Shown: piece after piece, positions 23,634 through 30,404 of the stretch
Position numbering within the stretch: position 1 is the stretch's first letter
How the letters are laid out: every line of letters starts with the position of its first letter
Assembly (NCBI GenBank): GCA_014376815.1
Contig: JACMQV010000098.1
Location: 1-32,762 of the forward strand
Origin: Cryobacterium sp.
Lineage (GTDB): Bacteria; Actinomycetota; Actinomycetes; Actinomycetales; Microbacteriaceae
Direction: 5' to 3'
DNA: 32,762 bases
Position numbers and translations under genes: made by a program
Notes under the pieces: model-generated
Seen by the model: only the letters and a program-made list of their open reading frames with translations
What the model was told of the DNA's origin: nothing
Database searches by the model: none

Positions 23634-25250
23634 TTAGTGACGGCTCAGAGCCGGTTCCTCGAACTGGTTCATCGTGTTGTTCTTGCCGCCGGCCTTCAGC
23701 GCGGCTTCGCCGGCGAAGTACTCCTTGTGGTTGTCACCGAGGTCCGAACCAGACATGTTCTGGTGCTTGACCGTGGCGATTCCCTCGCGGATCTCGCGAC
23801 GCTGCACGCCCTTGACGTAGGCGAGCATGCCCTGGTCGGCGAAGTAGCCCTTGGCCAGGTCGTCGGTGGAGAGTGCCGCCGTGTGATAAGTCGGCAGCGT
23901 GATGAGGTGGTGGAAGATGCCGGCCTCGGCGGAGCTGTCCCGCTGGAAGGTGCGGATCTTCTCGTCGGCGACCTGGGCGAGTTCGGTCTCGTCGTAGGTG
24001 ACGCTCATGAGCTTGGCGCGGTCGTAGGCCGACACGTCCTTGCCCTCTGCGAGGAAAGCGTCGTACACCTGCTGGCGGAAGTTGAGTGTCCAGTTGAACG
24101 ACGGGCTGTTGTTGTAGACCAGCTTGGCGTTGGGGATGGTCTTACGGACCTCGTTCATCATGCCCGCGATCTGGCCGATGTGCGGCTTCTCGGTTTCGAT
24201 CCAGAGCAGGTCCGCGCCGTTCTTCAGCGAGGTGATGCTGTCGAGAATGCAGCGGGCCTCGCCGGTGCCCTGGCGGAACTGGAACAGGTTGCTGGCGAGA
24301 CGCCTGGGGCGCAGCAGCTTTCCGTCGCGCTTGATCACGACATCCCCGTTTCCGAGCTCGGCCTCGGTGATCTCCTCGACGTCGAGGAAGGAGTTGTACT
24401 GGTCGCCCAGGTCCCCGGGCTGGTAGGTCACGGCGAGCTTCTGGGTCAGGCCGGCACCGAGCGAGTCGGTGCGGGACACGATGATGCCGTTGTCGACGCC
24501 GAGCTCGAGGAACGCGTAGCGCACCGCGTTGAGCTTCGCGATGAAGTCTTCGTGGGGAACGGTGACCTTGCCGTCCTGGTGGCCACACTGCTTCTCGTCC
24601 GAGACCTGGTTCTCGATCTGAATCGCACAGGCGCCGGCTTCGATCATCTTCTTGGCCAGCAGGTAGGTCGCCTCGGGGTTGCCGAATCCGGCGTCGATGT
24701 CGGCGATGATCGGCACGACGTGGGTCTCGTAGTTGTCCAACTGATCCTGGATCGCGGCGGCCTTGGCGTCGTCACCGGCGGAGCGGGCCTGGTCCAGGGC
24801 TGTGAACAGCAGGTCCAGTTCGCGGGCGTCGGCCTGGCGGAGGAAGGTGTAGAGCTCAGCGATGAGCGCGGGGACGGCCGTCTTCTCGTGCATGGACTGG
24901 TCGGGGAGCGGTCCGAACTCTGAACGCAGCGCTGCGATCATCCAGCCGGACAGGTACAGGTAGCGCTTGTTCGTGGTCTGCAGGTGCTTCTTGATGGAAA
25001 TCATCTTCTGCTGGCCGATGAAGCCGTGCCAGACGCCCAGGGACTGGGTGTAAACGGAGGAATCTGCGTCGTACTCCGCCATATCCTTGCGCATGATGTC
25101 AGCGGTGTACTGGGCGATGTCCAGACCGGTCCTGAACCGGTTCTGGGCGCGCATCCGTGCGACAGATTCGGGGTTGATTGCGTCCCAGCTGCTTCCGAAC
25201 TCCTGCTTGAGGGCTTCGATGGCCTCGATGTCGTCCTGATAGGCGGTCAT
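23634..25250 (-). CDS. aceA: Isocitrate lyase (long form)
   Basis: A 538-residue isocitrate lyase, which splits isocitrate to succinate and glyoxylate as the first step of the glyoxylate shunt. The catalytic loop SDEKQCGHQDGKV has C222 (KQCGH instead of the common KKCGH). Other family blocks are YLYLSGWMIAAL, VPIIADIDAGFGNPEATYLLAKKMIEAG, ACAIQIENQ, IIVSRTDSLGA and NNSPSFNW. The length fits the larger bacterial subtype. ATG 25250 has AAGGA at the right distance. No malate synthase gene is in the window. The 248 bases upstream are gene-free and AT-richer, with GAAGAAG/CTTCTTC inverted motifs near 25380-25410; I could not name a regulator site. An 18-bp hairpin follows the stop. Confidence 0.96.
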   Translation of the reverse strand: MTAYQDDIEAIEALKQEFGSSWDAINPESVARMRAQNRFRTGLDIAQYTADIMRKDMAEYDADSSVYTQSLGVWHGFIGQQKMISIKKHLQTTNKRYLYLSGWMIAALRSEFGPLPDQSMHEKTAVPALIAELYTFLRQADARELDLLFTALDQARSAGDDAKAAAIQDQLDNYETHVVPIIADIDAGFGNPEATYLLAKKMIEAGACAIQIENQVSDEKQCGHQDGKVTVPHEDFIAKLNAVRYAFLELGVDNGIIVSRTDSLGAGLTQKLAVTYQPGDLGDQYNSFLDVEEITEAELGNGDVVIKRDGKLLRPRRLASNLFQFRQGTGEARCILDSITSLKNGADLLWIETEKPHIGQIAGMMNEVRKTIPNAKLVYNNSPSFNWTLNFRQQVYDAFLAEGKDVSAYDRAKLMSVTYDETELAQVADEKIRTFQRDSSAEAGIFHHLITLPTYHTAALSTDDLAKGYFADQGMLAYVKGVQRREIREGIATVKHQNMSGSDLGDNHKEYFAGEAALKAGGKNNTMNQFEEPALSRH

Positions 25251-25498
25251 TTGCATTCCTTTGACGTGTCGTTCTTGCTGAGGACTGGACTGCTGAATCG
25301 GCGGCCGCTCTTGGCCGCTACATGAAGACTGCGGCAAGTGCAACAGGTCTTCTTCAGTTTCCGGATCAGAACTTTTGCGATTCTTCTTCGTTTGAGAAGA
25401 AAGCGGGCCGAACGTTGACCGACGAGTCCGGAAAGAGGCCGGCGCTGGTCCTGGAGTGCTGGCAACAACCGGTGGACGTCACGGTGCTGCGGCTCCTG

Positions 25499-25909
25499 TC
25501 AGCTCACGGCCCGCTCCAGCAGGGCCACGAGTCGCGTCTGATCGGCGGCCGTCAGCTTGGTCACGGCATAAGAAGTCGGCCAGAAATTGCTCTCGTCAAG
25601 GTTGGCGTCCGGCTGGAAGCCGATGGTGGCGTAACGCGCCTTGAATTTCGCGGCGCTCTGAAAAAAGACCACGACCTTGCCGTCAGCGTTGGTATACGCC
25701 GGCATGCCGTACCACGTCTTTGCACCCAGGCGTGTGTGCGCCTTGACGAGCTGGTGCAGGGTATCGGCCATCTCCTTGTCCGTGCCGGTCATCTCGGCGA
25801 TTGCAGCAAGGCAGGCCGCCTCCAGGTCGGCGCCGTCTCGTGAGGCCTTGGCTTCGGCGGCCGCCGCCCGCATTGCGGCCTTTTCCTCTTTGCTGAATGG
25901 GGTGCTCAT
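25499..25909 (-). CDS. DUF1801/YdhG-like protein
   Basis: A 136-residue protein of the DUF1801 family, related to frataxin-like YdhG. A charged, alanine-rich N-terminal helix (KEEKAAMRAAAAEAKASR) is followed by the domain with its signature TWYGMPAYTNADGKVVVFFQSAAKFKARYATIGF and ending FWPTSYAVTKLT. YdhG-type proteins have been linked to iron handling, but members of this subgroup are uncharacterised. The ATG overlaps the stop of the short upstream frame (25906-26049) as ATGA, so the pair may be coupled. The length is normal and no defect is seen. Confidence 0.87.
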   Translation of the reverse strand: MSTPFSKEEKAAMRAAAAEAKASRDGADLEAACLAAIAEMTGTDKEMADTLHQLVKAHTRLGAKTWYGMPAYTNADGKVVVFFQSAAKFKARYATIGFQPDANLDESNFWPTSYAVTKLTAADQTRLVALLERAVS

Positions 25910-26049
25910 GGTCCGTTCCCTTCATCCGTCCGCTCGACGGCGCCACGATTGCGCGACCCAGTCGCCGCGCTCGCGCAACCAGGTTGCTGCGACGTGCCGG
26001 GAGCGGTCGTCAACTCCCACGGTTCGTCCGCTCCGGTTCCTGTCAACAT
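25906..26049 (-). pseudogene. Probable truncated remnant upstream of DUF1801 gene
   Basis: From ATG 26049 (AGGAG about 10 bases upstream) the frame reads MLTGTGADEPWELTTAPGTS. I associate this opening with a small conserved actinobacterial protein family of about 120 residues (possibly DUF6855), though I am not certain. After residue 20 the sequence no longer looks family-like. A different frame nearby reads TWLRERGDWV, which could be a later piece of the same protein. The frame ends in an ATGA overlap with the DUF1801 gene. A genuine 47-residue leader-type protein is the alternative. The rest of the gap up to 26185 holds nothing I can recognise. Confidence 0.4.
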
Positions 26050-26185
26050 GCCGCATTCATACTCCTGAACAACCAGACATGTCGGCTGAGGCGAAAGTAT
26101 CTGCAGGCCGGATGCCGTGAGTGCGCGAGTCTCGCATCGCCGGCACGGGCGCGGGCACGAGATCCTCCACCGGTCTCCTGCGCGA

Positions 26186-27169
26186 CTAAGCCGCCTCGGC
26201 AAACGCGTCGACCCGGGTCAGTTCCGCGGAAAGGGCCCAGAGTCGAGCCGCGGCATCCGGATCGATGGCGTGCGCGTTCACGCCGGAGCTGCGAGCCTCG
26301 GGGCTCTCCGGCACGGTGGCCTCTGCGATGTCGCAGTCCTCGCAGTACACGCCGCCAAGACCGTCGAGCGTCGGTGAGGTCGCCGCCCACGTTGCGGTCG
26401 CCGCACCCTGCTCTGGCGTCTTGAAGCGTTCGTTCAGGGTCCCGTCCGCGGTCATCCACCCGGAGGCGACCATTTCCTCGCGCGGCAGGTGCCGCTGGAG
26501 TTCAGTCATGATCCCGCCGGGATGCACGGCGAACGCACGAACCCCGTGCTCGGCGCCGAGCTTGTCGAGTTGAACGGCGAACAGGCTGTTGGCAGTCTTG
26601 GCCTGGCCGTAGGCGAGCCATTTGTCGTAACCCGCGGTGAAATGCGGGTCGTCGAAACGGATCCCGGACAGCTTGTGTCCTGTCGACGAGAGGGCGACCA
26701 CGCGAGCGCCGCCCTCCGCGACGAGAGCAGGCCACAGCAGGTTCGTGAGCACGTAATGACCGAGGTGATTCGTCGCGAACTGGGATTCCCAGCCGTGGCC
26801 GACCCTGGCTTCGGGGGAGGCCATGATCGCCGCATTGTTGATCAGGATGTCGACACTGCGCCCGGTCGCGAGGAAGCGTCCGGTGAACGCACGCACGCTG
26901 TCCAGATCTGAAAGGTCAAGGACGTCCAGCTCCACCTCGCCGAGGCCCCGGGCTTCGAGGGCGACTCGTGCCACCTCGGGCCGGCGGGCGGGCACGATCA
27001 CGTGGGCGCCGGCGCCTACGAGCGCGGCGACCGTTTCGATGCCGAGGCCCGAGTACCCTCCGGTGACGATCGCGAGCTTGCCAGCGAGATCGATCCCCGC
27101 GATCACCTGCGTCGCCGTGGTCCTCGGCCCGAAGCCGGACGGCAGCTTGTGCTGTGGTGTCGTCGTCAT
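26186..27169 (-). CDS. Short-chain dehydrogenase/reductase
   Basis: A 327-residue classical SDR-fold protein of the retinol-dehydrogenase-like group. The cofactor motif is TGGYSGLG (about residues 37-44) after strand KLAIVTG; then come LDLSDLDSV, the NNAAIM motif, the catalytic serine region VALSSTGHKL and the YGQAK active-site pair (Y and K four apart). The N-terminus has an extra 25-residue arm (PSGFGPRTTATQV) common in this subgroup. It probably oxidises or reduces a hydrophobic alcohol/ketone with NADP. It lies 127 bases after the F420-reductase-like gene on the same strand. The substrate is unknown. Confidence 0.9.
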   Translation of the reverse strand: MTTTPQHKLPSGFGPRTTATQVIAGIDLAGKLAIVTGGYSGLGIETVAALVGAGAHVIVPARRPEVARVALEARGLGEVELDVLDLSDLDSVRAFTGRFLATGRSVDILINNAAIMASPEARVGHGWESQFATNHLGHYVLTNLLWPALVAEGGARVVALSSTGHKLSGIRFDDPHFTAGYDKWLAYGQAKTANSLFAVQLDKLGAEHGVRAFAVHPGGIMTELQRHLPREEMVASGWMTADGTLNERFKTPEQGAATATWAATSPTLDGLGGVYCEDCDIAEATVPESPEARSSGVNAHAIDPDAAARLWALSAELTRVDAFAEAA

Positions 27170-27296
27170 GCGACAAGGCTATTCGCCGCGCATCCCATGA
27201 TGCTGGGCCACGCGGCGGATTGCTCACGGTCTCATCTGCGAGACCTGACGCTTGCCGGCCAGCAGTGAGTTCGGTCGCGCCCGCGAGGCGAGGGGA

Positions 27297-27938
27297 TTAG
27301 ACGGTGCGCGGTGCCTTCGCCAGGTTGGCCTCGAGCTCCGCAGTGTTCTGTCGTGTGCCGTACGCCGGGCGGTCGCGCTCGACGCGCCAGCTCTCGGAGA
27401 GCGGGCCGATATTCACGGTGTCGAAGCCGAATTCGTCATAGAGCTTCGTGACGAAGGCGGAGGCATCCGCGAAGTCGGACGAGGTGGCGAGCGCACGCCG
27501 CGCCGGGTCACCGGTCGGGAACGCGTCCGCGGTGATGTCTGCCGCCGTGATGTGATTGAAACCCTTCGCGACGCGCGAGGTCGGCAGGTGCTTCTGCAGC
27601 ATGCCGGTCACGGTCGCCTCGCCCTTGTCGAGGGCCTCGATGTGGCCGTCCCGTTCGAAGTAGTAGTTGTTCGTATCGATTACGATCTTGCCGGCGAGCG
27701 GCTGGACGGGTACGCCTGCATAGGCTTTGAGGGGCACGGTCACGACCGCCACGTCGGCGGCCTGGGCCGCCTGCTCTGAAGTCCCTGCGGTCGCCTTCGG
27801 GCCGAGTTCTGCGATGAGATCCGCGAGCGTCTCCGGGCCACGCGAGTTGCTGATCACGACGTCATAGCCGCTCTCGATCGCCTTGCGGGCGACCTGGCTG
27901 CCAATGTTTCCTGCACCGATGATTCCAATAGTTGTCAT
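27297..27938 (-). CDS. NADPH:F420 reductase-like NAD(P)-binding protein
   Basis: A 213-residue Rossmann-fold protein. The NADP-binding start is TIGIIGAGNIGSQVARKAIESGYDVVISNSRGPETL, with the SNSR segment suited to the 2'-phosphate. Later blocks are DVAVVTVPLKAY, KIVIDTNNYY and VAKGFNHI, as in the F420-dependent NADP reductase/dinucleotide-binding family. The ATG at 27938 begins right at the first strand; an open frame to 28013 adds unlike sequence. No ribosome site is obvious. Many members of this family in organisms without F420 have unknown substrates, so the label is structural rather than functional. Confidence 0.85.
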   Translation of the reverse strand: MTTIGIIGAGNIGSQVARKAIESGYDVVISNSRGPETLADLIAELGPKATAGTSEQAAQAADVAVVTVPLKAYAGVPVQPLAGKIVIDTNNYYFERDGHIEALDKGEATVTGMLQKHLPTSRVAKGFNHITAADITADAFPTGDPARRALATSSDFADASAFVTKLYDEFGFDTVNIGPLSESWRVERDRPAYGTRQNTAELEANLAKAPRTV

Positions 27939-28031
27939 AGTGTCTGTCAACGAAGACGGGACCGGAAATGTTCCCGCTGCCACCGACGGCACATGGCGGC
28001 GCCCTGGGGACACCGCACGAATAGGCCTGGA

Positions 28032-28967
28032 CTATTCGGCAGCAGCGTACCGAGGATCGGGACTGTGCGTTGGGGTGGAGGCGGCGCTGTTCCTGGCAGG
28101 ACCAGAGCCGCCGGTTCTCCGCGGGGTGATTTGTCCCGCGACAATAGCGGCAAGAGCGAACGAGAATCCGACGAGTTGCACGGGACCGAGGTTCTCTCCG
28201 AGAAGGATGACTCCCAGGGCCGCGGCGACCAGGGGGGAGATGAGCCCGAGGACCGCAACCGAGGTCACCGGGATCCGGCCGATACCTCTGAACCACAACG
28301 TGTAGGCGAGAAGCCCGCCTATGATTCCCAGCCACGTGTACCCCAGGACGGCGGGCGAATCGATGGTCTGGGGGATACCTTCGACGAGCAGGCTGATGGG
28401 AAGCAGGAAGAGCCCCCCAGCGGTGAGTTGCCACCCTGCCAACGTCAGGGCGCTGACTCCGGGCGGGCGTCCCCATCGCTTGGTCAGCGTCACGCCCAGG
28501 CCCATCGACACCGCTCCGGCCAGGCCCGCGGCGATGCCGAGGGTGTCGAGGGTGGCTGTGGAGCGCAAGACGATGAGTGCGATCCCGGCGATGCCGACCA
28601 ACCCCCAGATCAACCGCCACGCCGACAACCGCTCGCCCAGCAGCACAACAACGAACACCGCGACGACAAGCGGCTGCGCGGCGCCCAGGGTCGCCGCGAT
28701 GCCTCCCGGCAGGTGATAGGCGGCGATGAACAGCAGGGGGAAGAAGGCCCCGATGTTGAGGACGCCGAGGACCACCGACTTCCACCACCACATTCCCCTC
28801 GGGAGAGTGCGGGTGATGGCCAGCGCGATCAGGCCGGCGGGGAGAGATCTCACCAACGACGCGAACAACGGATGATCCGGCGGCAGGAACTCCGTCGTCA
28901 CGAAGTAGGTTGTGCCCCACACCATCGGTGCGAGTGCGGTCAGCAGTGTGGTGTAAACGGAATTCAC
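28032..28967 (-). CDS. EamA/DMT-family transporter
   Basis: A 311-residue inner-membrane protein with ten hydrophobic helices in two EamA repeats. The first begins LLTALAPMVWGTTYFVTTEFLPP; the second runs from about residue 145 (GLAGAVSMGLGVTLTKRW) to QLVGFSFALAAIVAGQ. Repeat-specific blocks are the short LGAAQPLVVAVFVVVLLGE in the first half and VLGLISPLVAAALGVILLGE in the second. Members export amino acids or other small metabolites. The start is GTG 28967 with GAGGAG five bases upstream, and that ribosome site lies inside the operator palindrome. It is divergent from a MarR regulator, which suggests a substrate-induced efflux pair. Confidence 0.92.
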   Translation of the reverse strand: MNSVYTTLLTALAPMVWGTTYFVTTEFLPPDHPLFASLVRSLPAGLIALAITRTLPRGMWWWKSVVLGVLNIGAFFPLLFIAAYHLPGGIAATLGAAQPLVVAVFVVVLLGERLSAWRLIWGLVGIAGIALIVLRSTATLDTLGIAAGLAGAVSMGLGVTLTKRWGRPPGVSALTLAGWQLTAGGLFLLPISLLVEGIPQTIDSPAVLGYTWLGIIGGLLAYTLWFRGIGRIPVTSVAVLGLISPLVAAALGVILLGENLGPVQLVGFSFALAAIVAGQITPRRTGGSGPARNSAASTPTHSPDPRYAAAE

Positions 28968-28971
28968 GAAA

Positions 28972-29006
28972 ACTCCTCAACGTTGAAATATTCAACGTTG
29001 AGGAGT
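28972..29006. promoter_or_regulatory. 35-bp nested palindrome, probable MarR operator
   Basis: Two perfect 16-base arms (ACTCCTCAACGTTGAA and its reverse complement) flank a 3-base centre. Each arm contains TCAACGTTGA, itself a perfect 10-bp palindrome, with centres 15 bp apart. It lies between the divergent EamA and MarR genes and covers the EamA ribosome site. On the plus strand, TTGAAA (28984-28989) and TGTACT (29007-29012), 17 bp apart, could be the marR promoter. Confidence 0.85.
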
Positions 29007-29055
29007 GTACTTGATAGTCTCGAACAAAGTCAGACCGTTCAGGCAAGAGGTTGCA

Positions 29056-29553
29056 ATGGAAGATAGCGTGGACCGGATCATCGCCCAGTGGGCGCAGGTG
29101 CGCCCGGATCTGGACGTGTCCCCGATGGGCATCATCGGCCGTCTCTCGAAGCTCACCAGGATCTTCGAGCGCGCCATGCAGGACGTGTTCATCCAGCACG
29201 GTCTCCAGCCCGGCGAATTCGACCTCCTGGCGACGCTGCGCCGAAGTGGCACCGGGACGCCAGGTCTTACCGCGGGGGAACTAGCCGAAAGCGCCATGGT
29301 GACGTCGGGTGCGATCACCAACAGACTCGATCGGTTGGTGGCCAAAGCGCTCGTCACCCGTCAGGCAGACCCGCTCAGTCGCCGAACGATCCGGGTGGCG
29401 CTCACCGAGCTCGGCCACAACGTCGTTGATCAGGCACTGGTCGACCACATCGCGAACGAAGACCAGTTGCTCTCCTCACTCAACGCCGACCAAACGGAGA
29501 GGCTCGAGGCGATGCTGCGCGACCTCCTGTCTACTCAGGAAGCACGCTCCTAA
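29056..29553 (+). CDS. MarR-family regulator
   Basis: A 165-residue winged-helix regulator. Helix 1 (SPMGIIGRLSKLTRIFERAMQDVF) is followed by the DNA-binding part QPGEFDLLATLRRSG, LTAGELAESAMVTSGAITNRLDRLVAKALVTR and the wing DPLSRRTIRVALTELG. A C-terminal dimer helix (ERLEAMLRDLL) completes it. AAGAGG lies just before ATG 29056; the in-frame upstream start at 29005 would run through the promoter. It is divergent from the EamA exporter, with a nested palindrome between them, so it most likely represses both until its ligand binds. Confidence 0.93.
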   Translation: MEDSVDRIIAQWAQVRPDLDVSPMGIIGRLSKLTRIFERAMQDVFIQHGLQPGEFDLLATLRRSGTGTPGLTAGELAESAMVTSGAITNRLDRLVAKALVTRQADPLSRRTIRVALTELGHNVVDQALVDHIANEDQLLSSLNADQTERLEAMLRDLLSTQEARS

Positions 29554-29601
29554 CTCAGCCAGCCCAGCCTTTACCGTCTCTGGTCTCAACGGCACCTTCC
29601 G

Positions 29602-29778
29602 GTGAGTGCAGTCAACGGGATCACCAGGGAGGGCCATTCGGATCGTGGTGAATGCCTCACGTCCACCGCCCAGTTGCGGGGCGAGCTTCGCGCCGACCTC
29701 AACAGGCTGATCTCGCCCGAGGCCGCGGCCTTCCACTCACTGCGTGTTCGTGGGCGCTACGCAAGCCCGGCCGGCTGA
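29602..29778 (+). CDS. Possible 58-residue protein, unrecognised
   Basis: In the 227-base gap between the MarR gene and the convergent DUF1232 gene, a GTG-started frame runs to a TGA at 29778. About three quarters of its codons end in G or C, as in real genes here, and the middle (STAQLRGELRADLNRL) could form a helix. There is no clear ribosome site and I know no relative. It may be a gene fragment or chance. Confidence 0.2.
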   Translation: MSAVNGITREGHSDRGECLTSTAQLRGELRADLNRLISPEAAAFHSLRVRGRYASPAG

Positions 29779-29780
29779 CC

Positions 29781-30275
29781 TCAAGTCGGCCTGAGCAAGC
29801 CGGCCAGGCGGAGAACAGCTGATAGTCCTTCGGGCGTGCCTCGCCAGTGCCGTCGGACCGCCTCGCTGCCTGCCCGGCGAGTCGCGAATCGCAGAACGAT
29901 CGCGACAATGATGGCGTCGTCGGCGTACCCGAGTATAGGGATGAAATCGGGAATCAGGTCGATCGGGGATACCAGGTAGACCAGTAGAACGGCGAGCCAG
30001 ATTCGAACCCCCACCGACACGGTTCGATCGGCAGCGAGGCCTCTGAGTAGACGTGCGACGTCCGGCGCAAGACGAAGTAGGTCACGAAGCGATGCGCCGC
30101 CAGGATGCCGGCGTTGTTCCAGCCACAGAACCAGAACGAGGGCCAGCCAGAGCACCAGGAACCCGGCAAGAATCGCCGCGGGGTCGGGGAAAGTCTTGTT
30201 CTCATTCTCACAGTCGACCGGATGCCGCGTTGCGGGTCCTCGAGATGGGGGAGGGCCCTGGTGATCAAAACCCAC
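29781..30275 (-). CDS. DUF1232 (YkvA-type) membrane protein
   Basis: A protein of up to 164 residues. One membrane helix (about 35-52, AGFLVLWLALVLVLWLE) is followed by a helical region and then the DUF1232 signature LLVYLVSPIDLIPDFIPILGYADDAIIVA, a conserved hydrophobic hairpin. The function of the family is unknown. The GTG at 30275 is the only in-frame start I found before the first helix, but the first 30 residues (polar, proline-rich) look unlike a folded domain, so a later non-ATG start is possible. It is divergent from the phospholipase gene. Confidence 0.8.
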   Translation of the reverse strand: MGFDHQGPPPSRGPATRHPVDCENENKTFPDPAAILAGFLVLWLALVLVLWLEQRRHPGGASLRDLLRLAPDVARLLRGLAADRTVSVGVRIWLAVLLVYLVSPIDLIPDFIPILGYADDAIIVAIVLRFATRRAGSEAVRRHWRGTPEGLSAVLRLAGLLRPT

Positions 30276-30289
30276 CGCCTGACGCGGTT

Positions 30290-30311
30290 GTTCACCCCCC
30301 GTTCAGGTCAC
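30290..30311 (+). promoter_or_regulatory. PHO-box-like direct repeat upstream of phospholipase C
   Basis: Two adjacent 11-base units, GTTCACCCCCC and GTTCAGGTCAC, match the actinobacterial PhoP site plan (GTTCACC plus four less fixed bases, repeated every 11). The site is about 95 bases before the phospholipase start. A phosphate-releasing exoenzyme is the expected kind of target. Confidence 0.6.
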
Positions 30312-30404
30312 ATTTGCCGCCCGTCAGGGTGTGGACGGAAAGCTGGTCAGGACGTGCGGCGGTCGCTCAGCGCCCGCTTCTTACACGCAACGAAAGGTAG
30401 TTGC

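Noticed and set aside
25251-25498. RamB-type site upstream of aceA
   Set aside because: I looked for the corynebacterial TTTGC-type motif; only a partial TTTTGCGA is present, which is too weak to call.
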